A stretch of 64,000 nt of DNA, from assembly GCA_947629455.1 (NCBI GenBank), contig CANRDT010000005.1, positions 30,326-94,325 of the forward strand. The letters run 5' to 3'. Source of the DNA: an uncultured Ruminococcus sp. GTDB taxonomy: Bacteria; Bacillota; Clostridia; Oscillospirales; Ruminococcaceae. Of this stretch, positions 1 through 10,715 are shown one piece after another. Within the stretch, counting starts at the first letter, position 1. Each line of letters opens with the position of its first letter. Both the position numbers and the translations under genes were made by a program. The notes under the pieces are model-generated. The model ran no database searches. It had not been told where the DNA came from and worked only from the letters and a program-made list of their open reading frames with translations.

Positions 1-1848
1 ATCACTTGTAAATTCATTGAGATCGGCAACGGAATATACATCAGAAATGTCACTCTCCGTAGTGTAGTATATTTTTACGGTCTGATATCCATTTCCTAAA
101 ATATCCGCTTTGCACTTTTCAATTGTCTCTTTGAATTCCTCAGGGCTTATATCATAAGCATAAGGCATATACTGCATGGGGAACCAATGAAGAGTTGACG
201 GATCAAAATCACCGTTGTCGTTATAGTCGACAAGTCGCTGGAATGACACTTCGATCGGAACGTGCGTATAGACCGCTTTGAGTTCCATGTCGCCGTCAAC
301 ATAGTCGGTACCGTCTATTGCATGACCATTTAGCTGCCACTCACCGGTATAATAATCTTTTTTCGGCAGCTTATCATCAAACACACCCCAAAGATACGTG
401 CCATATTCCACCTGTACTGGAGCAGGCATTTTCACTTCTTCGTCATCACACACAAACGTCACGGTGTACATATTTAACACATACTCAAATTTTACGGTTA
501 TGTCTTTCTCGACCACATAGCTCGGTGTGACTTCCTGACCGTCAACAGTCCATTTTGCGGTGTAGCCTGTCTTTTCACCTACAGTCGGCAGATAATTTGA
601 CAACGCCCAGCCGTGCTGTACTGTAATTGGTGCAAACAGTTCCGCACCCAACTCCTCTTTGGTCTGATCGTCACATTCAAACGTCACGGTATATGTATTA
701 ATAGTATAAACCGCCGTAACTGTCACATTTTCAGTCACTATTTCATCTGATATATCCTGACCGTTTATCTGCCACTTGCCGGTGTAGCCTTCCTTTTCGG
801 GCAACAGCTCGTTGATCTCGTCGGCAAGGTTTTTGCCATACTCTACCTCTATCGGGTCGGGAATATCGACTTCTTCATCGCATTCAAACGTTACGGTATA
901 TGTATTAATAGTGTAAACCGCCGTCACGGTAACATCTTCCGTAACTGTCTCGTTTGATATATCCTGACCGTTTATCTGCCACTTGCCGGTGTAGCCTTCC
1001 TTTTCGGGCAGCAGCTTGTTGATCTCATCGGCGAGACTCTTTCCATATTCCACCTCTATCGGGTCGGGAATTGTGACGGTCTTATCATCACATTCAAACG
1101 AAATAGTGTACTTATTAATGGTGTAAACCGCCGTCACAGTAACATCTTCCGTAACAACATAATCCGCATCGATCTCTTTTCCGCCAATAGTCCACTTACC
1201 CGTGTAACCTGTCTTTGTAGGCACTTCGGGAAGATTCTCGGCAAGCAGAGTGTTATAGTCAAGCTTGCGCGATTCGGGCATTGTAACGTCCTGCTCGTTG
1301 GTTTCAAATTTTACTGTGTATTGATTAATAGTGTAAACTGCCGTAACTGTCACATCAGCCGTAACCGCATAATCAGACTCGATCTCTTTTCCGACAATTG
1401 TCCATTTACCAGTGTAGCCCGTCTTTGTCGGCACATCTGGAAGTTTGCTAACAAGCAGAGTATTGTAATCCAAAGTCAGCGACTCGGGCAATGTAACAGT
1501 CTTATCATCACTTTCAAATTTTACTGTATACTGATTAATAGTATAAACCTCCGTCACGGTGACATCTTCCGTGACTGCATAATCCGCCTTAATTTCCTCT
1601 CCGCCAATTGTCCACTTGCCCGTGTAACCCGTCTTTGTCGGAACATCGGGAAGATTCTCGGCAAGCAGGGTATTATAGTCAAGCTTGCGCAATTCGGGCA
1701 TATTCACATCGGTTTCCTCGGTTTCAAATTTTACTGTGTACTGATTAATAGTGTAAACCGCCGTAACGGTGACATCTTCCGTGACCGCATAATCCGCCTC
1801 GATCTCTTTTCCGCCGATTGTCCATTTACCTGTGTAACCTGTCTTTTT
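1..1848 (-). pseudogene. 3' part of giant repeat surface protein, downstream of frameshift (partial at window edge)
   Basis: Continuation of the FecR/repeat protein in the next reading frame. Read on the minus strand from 1848 down to 1 the frame is open throughout: about seven more ~70-residue repeats (units carrying GYTGKW and TAVYTIN), two more diverged repeats near 400-700, then a non-repetitive tail containing FQRLVDYNDNGDFDP from about 270 to the window edge. It runs out of the window, so the C-terminus (anchor or dockerin, if any) is not visible. It has no start or ribosome site of its own, so I read it as the severed 3' part of the same gene rather than a separate one. Confidence 0.8.
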
Positions 1849-4800
1849 GGGGCAGCAGCTTGTTGATCTCATCGGCGAGGTTTTTGCCATATTCTACCTC
1901 TATCGGGTCGGGCATTGTAACGCCCTGCTCGTCGGTTTCAAATTTTACTGTATATGTATTAATGGTGTAAACTGCCGTAACCGTTACATTTTCAGTCACT
2001 GTCTCATTTGATATATCTTGACCATTTATCTGCCACTTGCCGGTATAGCCTTCCTTTTCGGGCAGTAGCTTGTTGATTTCATCAGCAAGACTCTTTCCAT
2101 ATTCTACCTCTATCGGGTCGGGCATTGTAACACCACGCTCGTCGGTTTCAAATTTTACGGTATATGTATTAATGGTGTAAACTGCCGTCACAGTGACATC
2201 TTCCGTAACCGCATAATCCGCCTTGATTTCTTTTCCGCCGATAGTCCATTTACCCGTATAACCTGTCTTTGTAGGAACATCGGGAAGATTCTCGGCAAGC
2301 AGAGTGTTGTAATCAAGCTTGCGCGATTCGGGCATTTCTACGTCAGTTTCTGCGGTTTCAAATTTTACGGTATATGTATTAATGGTGTAAACCGCAGTCA
2401 CGGTGACATCTTCCGTAACCGCATAATCAGATTCAATCTCTTTTCCGCCAATCGTCCATTTACCTGTGTAGCCCGTCTTTGCAGGCACATCGGGAAGTTT
2501 GCTAACAAGCAAAGTATTGTAATCCAAGGTCAGCGATTCGGGCATATTCACATCGGTTTCTTCGGTTTCAAATTTTACGGTATATGTATTAATAGTATAA
2601 ACCGCTGTCACGGTAACATCTTCAGTCACTATTTCATCTGATATATCCTGACCGTTTATCTGCCACTTGCCGGTGTAGCCTTTCTTTTCGGGCAGCAGCT
2701 CGTTGATCTCATCGGCGAGACTCTTTCCATATTCTATCTCTATCAGGTCAGGCATATCAGCGCCCTGCTCGTCAGTTTCAAATTTTACGGTATACTGGTT
2801 GATAGTATAAACCGCCGTAACCGTTACATCTTCAATCACTATTTCATCTGATATATCCTGACCGTTTATCTGCCACTTGCCGGTGTAGCCTTCCTTTTCG
2901 GGCAGCAGTTTGTTGATCTCATCGGCGAGGTTTTTGCCATATTCTACCTCTATCGGATCAGGCATTGTGACGCCCTGCTCTTCGGTTTCAAATTTTACGG
3001 TATATGTATTAATAGTATAGACCGCAGTGACGGTAATATCTTCCGTAACTATCTCGTTTGATACGTCCTGACCGTTTACCTGCCACTTGCCGGTGTAGCC
3101 TTCCTTTTCGGGCAGCAGCTCGTTGATCTCATCGGCGAGACTCTTGCCATATTCTACCTCTATCGGGTCGGGAATTTTAATTTCTTCATCGTCACATTCA
3201 AACGTAATAGTATACTTATTAATGGTATAAACCGCCGTAACGGTAATATCTTCCGTAACCGCATAATCCGCCTCGATCTCTTTTCCGCCGATCGTCCATT
3301 TACCTGTGTATCCCGTCTTTTTGGGGACATCGGGAAGTTCGCCCACAAGCAGAGTGTTGTAATCCAAAGTCAGCGATTCGGGCAATTTCACATCGGTCTC
3401 TTCGGTTTCAAATTTTACGGTATATGTATTAATAGTATAAACCGCCGTTACAGTCACATCAGCCGTAACCGCATAATCAGTCTTAATTTCTTCACCGCCA
3501 ATCATCCATTTACCCGTATAACCCGTCTTTTTAGGCACATCGGGCAGTTCGCCCACAAGCAGAGTGTTATAGTCAAGCTTGAGCGATTCGGGCATATCAA
3601 CGCCCTCTTCATCGGTTTCAAATTTTACTGTATATGTATTAATAGTATAAACTGCCGTCACCGTCACATCTTCAGTAACCGCATAATCAGACTTTATTTC
3701 TTCGCCGCCAATTGTCCATTTACCCGTATAACCCGTCTTTGCAGGAACATCGGGAAGTTCATCAACAAGCAGAGTATTGTAATCCAAAGTCAGCGAATCG
3801 GGCATTGTAACGCCCTCTTCATCAGTTTCAAATTTTACTGTATACTGATTAATAGTGTAAACCGCCGTCACGGTGACATCTTCAGTAATCAGATAATTCG
3901 CAAGAATTTCCTCACTGCCGATAGTCCACTTACCCGTATAACCCGTCTTTGTCGGCACATCGGGCAGTTCGTCAACAAGCACGGTATTATAGTCCAAAGT
4001 CAGCGAATCGGGCAATTTTACATCGGTTTCTGCGGTTTCAAATTTTACTGTGTACTTATTTATGGTGTAAACCGCCGTAACAGTCACATCAGCCGTGACA
4101 ACATAGTCCGCAGGAATTTCCTCTCCGCCGATCGTCCACTTACCCGTATAACCCGTCTTTGCAGGCACATCGGGAAGATTCTCGGCAAGCAAAGTGTTAT
4201 AGTCAAGCTTGCGCGAATCGGGCATTGTAACACCCTGCTCGTCAGTTTCAAATTTTACCGTGTACTGATTGATAGTATAGACTGCCGTCACGGTAATATC
4301 TTCCGTGACCGCATAATCCGCAGGAATTTCCTCTCCGCCGATAGTCCACTTACCTGTGTAACCCGTCTTTTCGGGGACTTTGGGCACTCTGTCAACAAGC
4401 ACAGTATTATAATCTAAAGTCAGCGAATCGGGCATATCAACGCCCTGCTCGTCGGTTTCAAATTTTACGGTATATGTATTAATGGTATAAACCGCCGTGA
4501 CGGTAATATCTTCCGTGACCGCATAATTTGCAGGAATTTCCTCTCCGCCAATTGTCCACTTGCCCGTGTAACCCGTCTTTGTCGGAACATCTGGAAGATT
4601 CTCGACAAGCAAAGTATTATAATCCAAAATCAGCGAATTGGGCAATGTAATGTCCTGCTCGTCGGTTTCAAATTTTATGGTATATGTATTAATAGTATAG
4701 ACTGCCGTAACCGTCACATCAGCCGTAACAACATAATCAGACTCGATATCTTTTCCGCCAATTGTCCATTTGCCCGTGTAGCCTGTCTTTGTCGGCACAT

Positions 4801-6715
4801 CGGGAAGATTCTCGGCGAGCAGAGTGTTATAGTCAAGCTTGCGCGATTCGGGCATTGTAACGCCCTCTTCGTCGGTTTCAAATTTTACTGTATACTGATT
4901 AATGGTATAGACCGCCGTAACCGTCACATCAGCCGTAACAACATAATCCGCCTCGACCTCTTTTCCGTCGATAGTCCATTTACCCGTGTAACCTGTCTTT
5001 TCGGGGACTTTGGGAAGTTCGTCAACAAGCAAAGTGTTGTAATCCAAAGTCAGCGAATCGGGCAGTTTCACATCGGTTTCATCGGTTTCAAATTTTACTG
5101 TGTATGTATTAATAGTATAGACCGCTGTCACGGTTATATCTTCCGTGATCGCATAATCAGACTCGATCTCTTTTCCGCCGATCGTCCACTTACCCGTGTA
5201 ACCCGTCTTTTCCGGGACATCGGGCAGATTCTCGGCAAGCAGAGTGTTATAGTCAAGCTTGCGCGAATCGGGCATTGTAACGCCCTGCTCGTCAGTTTCA
5301 AATTTTACGGTATACTTATTAATAGTATAGACCGCTTTGACAGTCAGATCGGAGGTCACTCTCGCTCCTTCCGCTATCGCTGCGCCGTCTATCTGCCACT
5401 GTGCCGAATATCCCGGCTTTTCGGGCGCGTCGGGTAACGCCTCGGCGATCAGCGTGCCGTATTCAACGACCTTGGACAAAGGCAAAGTAATATCCGGATC
5501 GTCGCTTTCAAACGTGATCGTGTAGCTGTTTATCCTGTAAACCGCCGTGATCTCCTTGTCCTCGGCGAACGAATATGACGGGTCAAACGGCTCGCCGTCC
5601 ATTCTCCACTCGCCGCTGTATCCTGTCATCGGCGGAATTTCGGGAACGCGGCTCAGCTGCGAGCCGACTTCCACCGTTTCTTCATAGACAACATTTCCGC
5701 CTGCGTCCTTGAATACTACCGAAACCGTTTTCGGTTCGGGGACTTCGGTAACGTCCGCAGTAGTCGTAGTCGTGGTAGTAGTAGTGGTAGTGGTGGTCGT
5801 AGGTTCAGCCGTTATGGCAGTTTTAGATGTTGTAGTAGTCGGCGCAGGAGTTGTGGCAGCCGCAGATGTTGTAGTTGTCGGCGCAGGTGTTGTGGCAGCC
5901 GCAGATGTAGTAGTTGTTGTCGGCGCAGGCGTTGTGGTAGTTACAGTTGTAGTTGTAGTCGTTGTTGTCGTCGTTGGCGCGGACGGAGTTTCCTCCCCGC
6001 CCCTGAGTATCTCTTCTATTTCCTTATCGAGTTTAAGCAGACCGCTGTCGTCCGAGGCGAGAGCCGTTTCCTTTATCAGGTCGGAAAGCAGACTGAAATC
6101 GGTCTTATAGGGCGCGGCGTCCATATCCTCGCAGGGGATATAACCGCCGTCCTCGGTGCGGTAGACAAAATACGCGTTTCCGTCCACATCGGGAGAATTT
6201 TGCGTATCCTCATTCGGGTCGATAACGATAGTCACCCTGTACCCCTTGGTGACTAAGACCTCATCGCCCTTTTTATTGCCGTTTTCATCGTACAGCCGGA
6301 CTGCGACCTTGCCGTGTATGACATCGAGATCGGTGGTGTAGCTGCCGTCCTGCATTTCCTGCGTGCGTACATCAAAGCTCGTGCCCCTTACAGCCATTGT
6401 CGCTTTTGGTGCATTTACTTCATATGTTGAATTATCCGAAAGGGGTTCGGTTATTTCGTTGAGTATCTCGCCCTTTTTCAGCTCCACTATAGTCTTGCTG
6501 TCCTTTGCGGTATTTTCCGCCACAAGAGCAAGCTCACTGTCGTGATCCATAAGGATATACTTATCCCCGTCGAGCGAAATGCGCATATTGCTCTCGTTTC
6601 CCGTGGAAACAAGATCGCCGTTTTGCAGATTCATGCCGTTGTAAGCGTCAAGCATACCTGCTTTATCTCTGTCTACCGTGTTGTGTTCTCCCTGAGTTTC
6701 AAATACTTTTACCAC
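1849..6715 (-). pseudogene. FecR-domain protein with Thr linker and tandem beta-repeats, frameshifted and 5'-truncated
   Basis: Large repeat protein, presumably cell-surface. In order: a FecR-like domain (about residues 1-190, with KATMAVRGTSFDVRT typical of the family), a low-complexity Thr/Pro/Ala linker (about 240-320), then tandem ~70-residue repeats with a conserved core (YTVKFET, LDYNTLL, GYTGKWTIGG, TAVYTIN). They resemble InlB-type/Flg_new beta-grasp repeats. Two subtypes alternate: A (LPDVPxKTGYTGKWTIGG) and B (IEVEYGKxLADEIN, LLPEKEGYTGKWQING). The nominal GTG start at 6715 lies on the first base of a dispersed repeat, has no ribosome site, and no signal peptide precedes the FecR domain, so the true 5' end is gone. 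At 1849-1852 an extra G (CCCC on the coding strand) shifts the frame and ends the ORF after LLPQKDRLHR. This may be real decay or a homopolymer or assembly error. Confidence 0.8.
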
Positions 6716-7058
6716 ACGGAATTCAATTTTATAGGAGTGTTTTTATTCTTATAATTATATTTTGCTCAGTCAGGTGAGATAAAATGTCAAAAACTTTATC
6801 CGCCCCATTTATAAAGACGGAGCGATATGTACCGTGGACGGGCGGAAATGCCCCGTCCGGGAGGACCTCCGCCGCAGGCGGAGGAAAAATAATTTAATGT
6901 TATATTTTTCGCCTTCGGCGGAAAATATAACAAAAATCTTGAAAAACTGCACGGAATAATATTTTAAAATATGCGCCGCAGGCGCTCCTTGTCTTACCTC
7001 TTACCTCTTAAAAGCGCAGCGTTCTTACTTCTTAGGAAATCAAAAATTGATTTCCGTG
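6715..7058. repeat. MITE-like dispersed repeat, copy A (flanks do not match)
   Basis: Bounded by CACGGAATTCAATTTT at the left and AAAATTGATTTCCGTG at the right, the inverted ends shared with the elements at 9558, 40094 and 43087. Inside are an ~86-bp core (from about 6789) repeated at 9659, a hairpin CCTCCGCCGCAGGCGGAGG, a hairpin built on CCGCCTTCGGCGG, and a right-hand module with GTAAGA-type heptamers that recurs at 24480-24577 and, inverted, at 38050-38125. The 9 bases outside each end (CTTTTACCA, ACTATATCC) do not match, unlike intact copies, so this copy is probably a recombination product. Confidence 0.75.
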
Positions 7059-7660
7059 ACTATATCCCAAGCGGTCTTGACAGCGCGGAAGATATAATCG
7101 TCCAGATCGAACGGCGCATTGAACACCGCCATTGCAGCGTCGCCGATAAATTTATCGAGCGTTCCGCCGTTTGCAAAAATAGAGTTTGTCGTCAGATTCA
7201 GATAGCTGTTGAGTATATCCACCACCTGCTCGGGCTCGAGAGCCTCTGATATCGGCGTAAATCCGCGTATATCCACAAAAAGCACGGCTATATGGCGGTT
7301 CTCTCCGCCCAGCTTGACGGTATATCCGCCCTTTTGAACATCTCGTCCACCACCTGCGGAGCGGCATATTTCTTAAACGCTGCGGTTATCCTGCGCTTTT
7401 CGATAGTTTCAAGCGCGTATCTTCTCACAAGATTGAACAAAAACGCTATCGGGATAAACACCGCGCAGTATGCAAGCGGTATCGTACTGCCGTGAGCGTT
7501 GAGCATAACGCCGCAAAGACCGTATCCGACAAGAGCGCCAAGGGTGATCGGCAGGCTGAACCTGACCTTAAGCTTTTTGAAAATGACGAACACCGCCAGA
7601 ACGGCAACAGAGCTGACCGCCGCGGCAGCCGATGCTATTATTCCCCGTAATGGCGGCAAA
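7059..7660 (-). pseudogene. Class III adenylate/guanylate cyclase remnant (both ends lost, frameshift)
   Basis: Remnant of a membrane nucleotide cyclase. Read in two frames it gives about three membrane segments (VAVLAVFVIF, LGALVGYGLCGVML, IPLAYCAVFIPIAFLFNLV), a linker with KKYAAPQVVDEMFKR, and the first half of a class III cyclase domain (VLFVDIRGFT with a metal-binding Asp, then LDKFIGDAAMAVFNAP). A one-base deletion in a G-run near 7326-7332 separates the frames. The second catalytic half is absent because the frame runs into the repeat ending at 7058. The sensor part expected at the N-terminus (CHASE2-type in this architecture) is replaced by repeat DNA above about 7660. Pairing with a FecR protein fits known CHASE2-cyclase/FecR neighbourhoods. 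It cannot be active as written. Confidence 0.75.
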
Positions 7661-8539
7661 GGAAATTTTCTTTTAGCCCAAACACTTGTATTTGGGATAG
7701 CCCAAATACACAAAGTGTTTGGGATGTTGCATATTTGCGTGCAACTAATCCCCCTTTTTTCATTATTTATAGAGAGACTCTCATATTTATTTATCGTTCC
7801 TTGGGTGAGAACTGTTTGCCTGCGAAGAGCAGCTTAAACAGGCAGAAAACAAAGGTTTTAGGGAATCAAAAGACCGTTATCGAAGTCGTCCCTTATGCGG
7901 CTAAGACTAATCTCCTTTCAGCGGAGCTTATGCAGGCAAATGTGACGACCGCTCAGAGTATCCTCGGGCAACGCCCAAAAGCAATAGGACGTAGACGGTC
8001 ACATATTTAAAAAACGACTCTGAAAAAATTTTTTCAAGAGCCTTAGAAAAACTATGCCCAAATTCGGAGTTTCTGTAACAGAAACTCGGGTTATTGCAGC
8101 AAAAACCCCGATTATTGCAGCAAAAACAAGGGGAAAGAAGACAAAATAAAACAAAATAAAAGTCTTCTTATACGCGCACACGCGGTTTTAAGTTATGATA
8201 AATGGCTATTCTCCCCAACAGGGAAAAACAGCGAATTGTCTATGGCTATTTTTCCCAACAGAAAAAATGGTAATTTCTTTCTCTCAGATCATTAAAATTT
8301 ATTGCCGATAGACAGTCACAATGACCAATTCTTACCTCTGACCTCTTACTTCTAACTCTTACCTCTGTTCTCTTACATCTTACTTCTAATTGGAATAGGC
8401 TATTCTCCCCCCCCAACAGCGAGGAAACAGCACGGAACTTTCAAAAAATCGTTATTAAATCACTTCGGACGGGGAGAATCCCTCAAAACAGTTTTCAGAA
8501 AACTAAAAATTAATTTCCGTGAAAGACGGCATAAACCAA
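7661..8539. repeat. Repeat-rich non-coding region
   Basis: About 880 bases without a convincing gene. It holds a long near-palindrome at 7677-7723 (arms CCCAAACACTT...TATTTGGG with a 3-nt bulge), a short hairpin at 7726-7745 (GTTGCA/TGCAAC), AAGGAAATTTTCTTT, which recurs at about 11695 and (inverted) 22530, two copies of a TGGCTATT(T/C)T(C/T)CCCAACAG-like unit at 8200-8265, TTACCTC/TTACTTC heptamers at 8333-8393, and the repeat end AAAATTAATTTCCGTG at about 8506-8521. A 91-codon frame at 7735-8010 is open but has no ribosome site or recognisable product. Confidence 0.6.
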
Positions 8540-8568
8540 TTGACGATATATCCTATCTATGCTATAAT
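8540..8568 (+). promoter_or_regulatory. Promoter of WYL regulator gene
   Basis: TTGACG at 8540-8545, a 17-bp spacer and TATAAT at 8563-8568, 35 bp before the start codon at 8604. Confidence 0.75.
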
Positions 8569-8603
8569 ATCAGCAGCATAATAAAGAGATCGGGTGCAGT
8601 GCA

Positions 8604-9512
8604 ATGAAAACAGACAGATTAATAGGCATACTTTCAATACTCCTACAGCGCGACAAGGTAACGTCACGGGAGCTTGCGGAAAAATTCGAGGTGTCACGGC
8701 GAACGATACTGCGTGATATAGAATCTATCAATATGGCAGGGATACCGATCGTTTCAGAGCAGGGAAAGGGCGGCGGCATATCTGTCATGGACGGTTACAA
8801 GATCGACCGCACACTGCTTTCTTCCGGTGATATGCAGGCGATACTTTCAGGCTTGAAGAGCCTTGACAGCGTCAGCGGTACGAATCGCTACCGTCAGCTT
8901 ATGGAAAAGCTCTCCGCCAATGAAGCTGCGTCTGTCAATGCCGATAATCACATCATAATCGACCTTTCAAACTGGGATAAGTCAGTAATTACAGATAAGA
9001 TCGAGCTGATAAAGAAAGCTATTGAACAACGGCATATCATCACATTCCGCTATTTCTCACCAAACGGCGAGAGTAAACGCCAAATAGAGCCGTATCATCT
9101 GATCTTTCAGTGGTCTGCGTGGTATGTGTGGGGCTATTGCACCGAGCGTAAGGACTACCGAATGTTCAAGCTCACCCGAATGACGGAGCTTGCCGTTACC
9201 GATGATATTTGCAAAGACAGAGCCGTTCCCGAATACACCTGCGATAAGCTGCGGCATACAAAAGGTGAAATAAAGGCGACCGTTAAATTTGATACTTCCG
9301 TAAAATGGCGTATCATAGATGAATTTGGAGTTGATCATCTCAAATACGACGACAACGGCGACCTGCTGATGACGTTTACCTGGTCTGATGTTCCTTCGTT
9401 TTATCGCTATATACTGACATTCGGCAGCAATGCTCAGATAATCGACCCGCCCGAATATCGTTGGGAATTTGCGGAGCTTGTAAAAAATATTATCTCACAA
9501 TACGAAATATGA
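8604..9512 (+). CDS. YafY-type transcriptional regulator (HTH + WYL domain)
   Basis: 302-residue DNA-binding regulator. The N-terminal ~60 residues form a winged HTH_11/DeoR-like domain (RLIGILSILLQRDKVTSREL, then FEVSRRTILRDIESI). A central WYL domain covers about 140-220 (ITFRYFSPNGESKRQIEPYHL, then WYVWGYCTERKDYRMFKLTRM), followed by a WCX-like C-terminal part. WYL domains bind ligands, often nucleic acids, and the family is frequently linked to stress or defence, but no defence genes are adjacent. The ATG at 8604 follows a sigma-A promoter. The gene is monocistronic and followed by a dispersed repeat. The ligand is unknown. Confidence 0.9.
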   Translation: MKTDRLIGILSILLQRDKVTSRELAEKFEVSRRTILRDIESINMAGIPIVSEQGKGGGISVMDGYKIDRTLLSSGDMQAILSGLKSLDSVSGTNRYRQLMEKLSANEAASVNADNHIIIDLSNWDKSVITDKIELIKKAIEQRHIITFRYFSPNGESKRQIEPYHLIFQWSAWYVWGYCTERKDYRMFKLTRMTELAVTDDICKDRAVPEYTCDKLRHTKGEIKATVKFDTSVKWRIIDEFGVDHLKYDDNGDLLMTFTWSDVPSFYRYILTFGSNAQIIDPPEYRWEFAELVKNIISQYEI

Positions 9513-9557
9513 CATACTGTTGTCATATTAAGAATGATATAATAAAGCCGTAATTTT

Positions 9558-9874
9558 TACGGAGATCAATTTTATGTGAGCGCTTTTAGTATATTCCGCA
9601 CAGTTTTGCAATTTTTTTGTTATATTCTCCCCAAGCTGTGGGGAATATAACAAAATGCCAAAAAACTTTATCCGCCCCATTTATAAAGACGGAGCGATAT
9701 GTACCGTGGACGGGCGGAAATGCCCCGTCCGGGAGGACCTCCGCCGTTGGCGGAGAATATAACACTTAATTATTTTTCCTCCGCCAACAGCGGAGGAAAA
9801 ATAACCCAAAAGTCTGCTTGAACCGATAAAAAATATTAAAATGCTTATATAAAATTTTAAAATTGATTTCCGTG
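9558..9874. repeat. MITE-like dispersed repeat, copy B, with 8/9 target duplication
   Basis: 317-bp element with left end TACGGAGATCAATTTT and right end AAAATTGATTTCCGTG. The flanking 9-mers CGTAATTTT (9549-9557) and CATAATTTT (9875-9883) match at 8 of 9 positions, a target-site duplication. It contains a TTATATTCTCCCC/GGGGAATATAA hairpin, the ~86-bp core shared with copy A (about 9659-9745), and a hairpin TTTTTCCTCCGCC/GGCGGAGGAAAAA. No ORF is present, so movement would need a transposase from elsewhere. Confidence 0.85.
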
Positions 9875-9901
9875 CATAATTTTTATGAAAGGTCGGTTTG
9901 T

Positions 9902-10276
9902 ATGAGTGAGATCATAAGAAAAGATGTAAATGAGGAATGGGCGCATTCGGGCATTATCAAGGCAGGAGATCTCTGCTTTTTAAGCTATTGTGCCGCAAAT
10001 GTCGGCGGTACTGTCGAGGAACAGGTAAACGGCGCTTTTGATGAAATGGAAAGGCGTCTTGCGTTGTTTGATCTGACGCTTGAAAATGTGGTGCATATGG
10101 ATTGTCTGTTCAGAGATGTGTGGAACATTCCCATAATGGAAAAGGTCATCAAAAAACGGTTCAACGGTAAATATCCTGCCCGCAAGTCGATCAGGACAGA
10201 TTTTGCTCATGTGGGCGGTGAAAGCGGTTTGCAGTTTCAGGCTGATGCGGTCGCATATTGCGGCAAACAGAAATAA
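9902..10276 (+). CDS. RidA/YjgF family protein
   Basis: 124-residue RidA-fold protein. Members with the active-site Arg hydrolyse reactive enamine/imine intermediates from PLP enzymes. The sequence has the family pattern (GIIKAGDLCFLSYCAANVGG, then TLENVVHMDCLFRD, then YPARKSIRTDFAHVGG). The Arg/Glu active site is not in the strict RidA form, so this may be an Rid2-7 type subgroup. Start chosen at ATG 9902 after GAAAGG; the longer frame from 9863 begins inside the dispersed repeat. Whether the product deaminates anything is unknown. Confidence 0.8.
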   Translation: MSEIIRKDVNEEWAHSGIIKAGDLCFLSYCAANVGGTVEEQVNGAFDEMERRLALFDLTLENVVHMDCLFRDVWNIPIMEKVIKKRFNGKYPARKSIRTDFAHVGGESGLQFQADAVAYCGKQK

Positions 10277-10396
10277 AAAATATCTGTACAATAATTCGGA
10301 CTTTTGGGATAAGTCTGCAATTGATACGGAGGACATTGTACTAAAAATTTCATAAACAGAGATTTTATTCTGCAAATCGTGATTTGAGGTGAAAAT

Positions 10397-10714
10397 ATGG
10401 CGTCAAGCAAGGAATACTTAGAGTTTATTTTAGGGAAGCTGTCCGATCTGGAAGAAGTTACTTATCGAGCTATGATGGGAGAATTTATTATTTATTATCG
10501 CGGCAGGATCGCAGGCGGTATCTATGATGACAGACTGCTTGTTAAACCGGTGAGATCAGCGATAAGTTATATGCCCACAGCTATGTATGAATTACCCTAT
10601 GAGGGAGCAAAAGAGATGTTGTTGGTAGATGAAGTTGATAACAAGGAATTTTTAACAGGTTTGTTCAATGCTATGTATGAGGAACTGCCCGAGTCAAAGA
10701 AACGGAGGAAATAA
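10397..10714 (+). CDS. TfoX N-terminal domain protein
   Basis: 105-residue single-domain protein of the TfoX_N type: LEFILGKLSDLEEVTYRAMM followed by GEFIIYYRGRIAGGIYDDRLLVKPV. TfoX of gammaproteobacteria regulates competence, but stand-alone TfoX_N proteins are widespread in Firmicutes without a proven role. GAGGTG precedes the ATG at 10397. The stop is one base before the start of the next gene, so the two are almost certainly co-transcribed and translationally coupled. Confidence 0.85.
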   Translation: MASSKEYLEFILGKLSDLEEVTYRAMMGEFIIYYRGRIAGGIYDDRLLVKPVRSAISYMPTAMYELPYEGAKEMLLVDEVDNKEFLTGLFNAMYEELPESKKRRK

Positions 10715-10715
10715 T

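Noticed and set aside
1..5335. CRISPR-like or satellite DNA because of regular ~210-bp periodicity
   Set aside because: The period is a multiple of three, units are coding and diverge mainly at synonymous and variable protein positions; it is a protein repeat.
5709..6110. 133-codon plus-strand frame rich in valine
   Set aside because: Antisense shadow of the Thr-rich linker of the FecR protein; no ribosome site.
7735..8010. 91-codon plus-strand frame in the repeat region
   Set aside because: No start context, no recognisable domain, begins in a hairpin sequence. Possibly a remnant, but not supportable as a gene.
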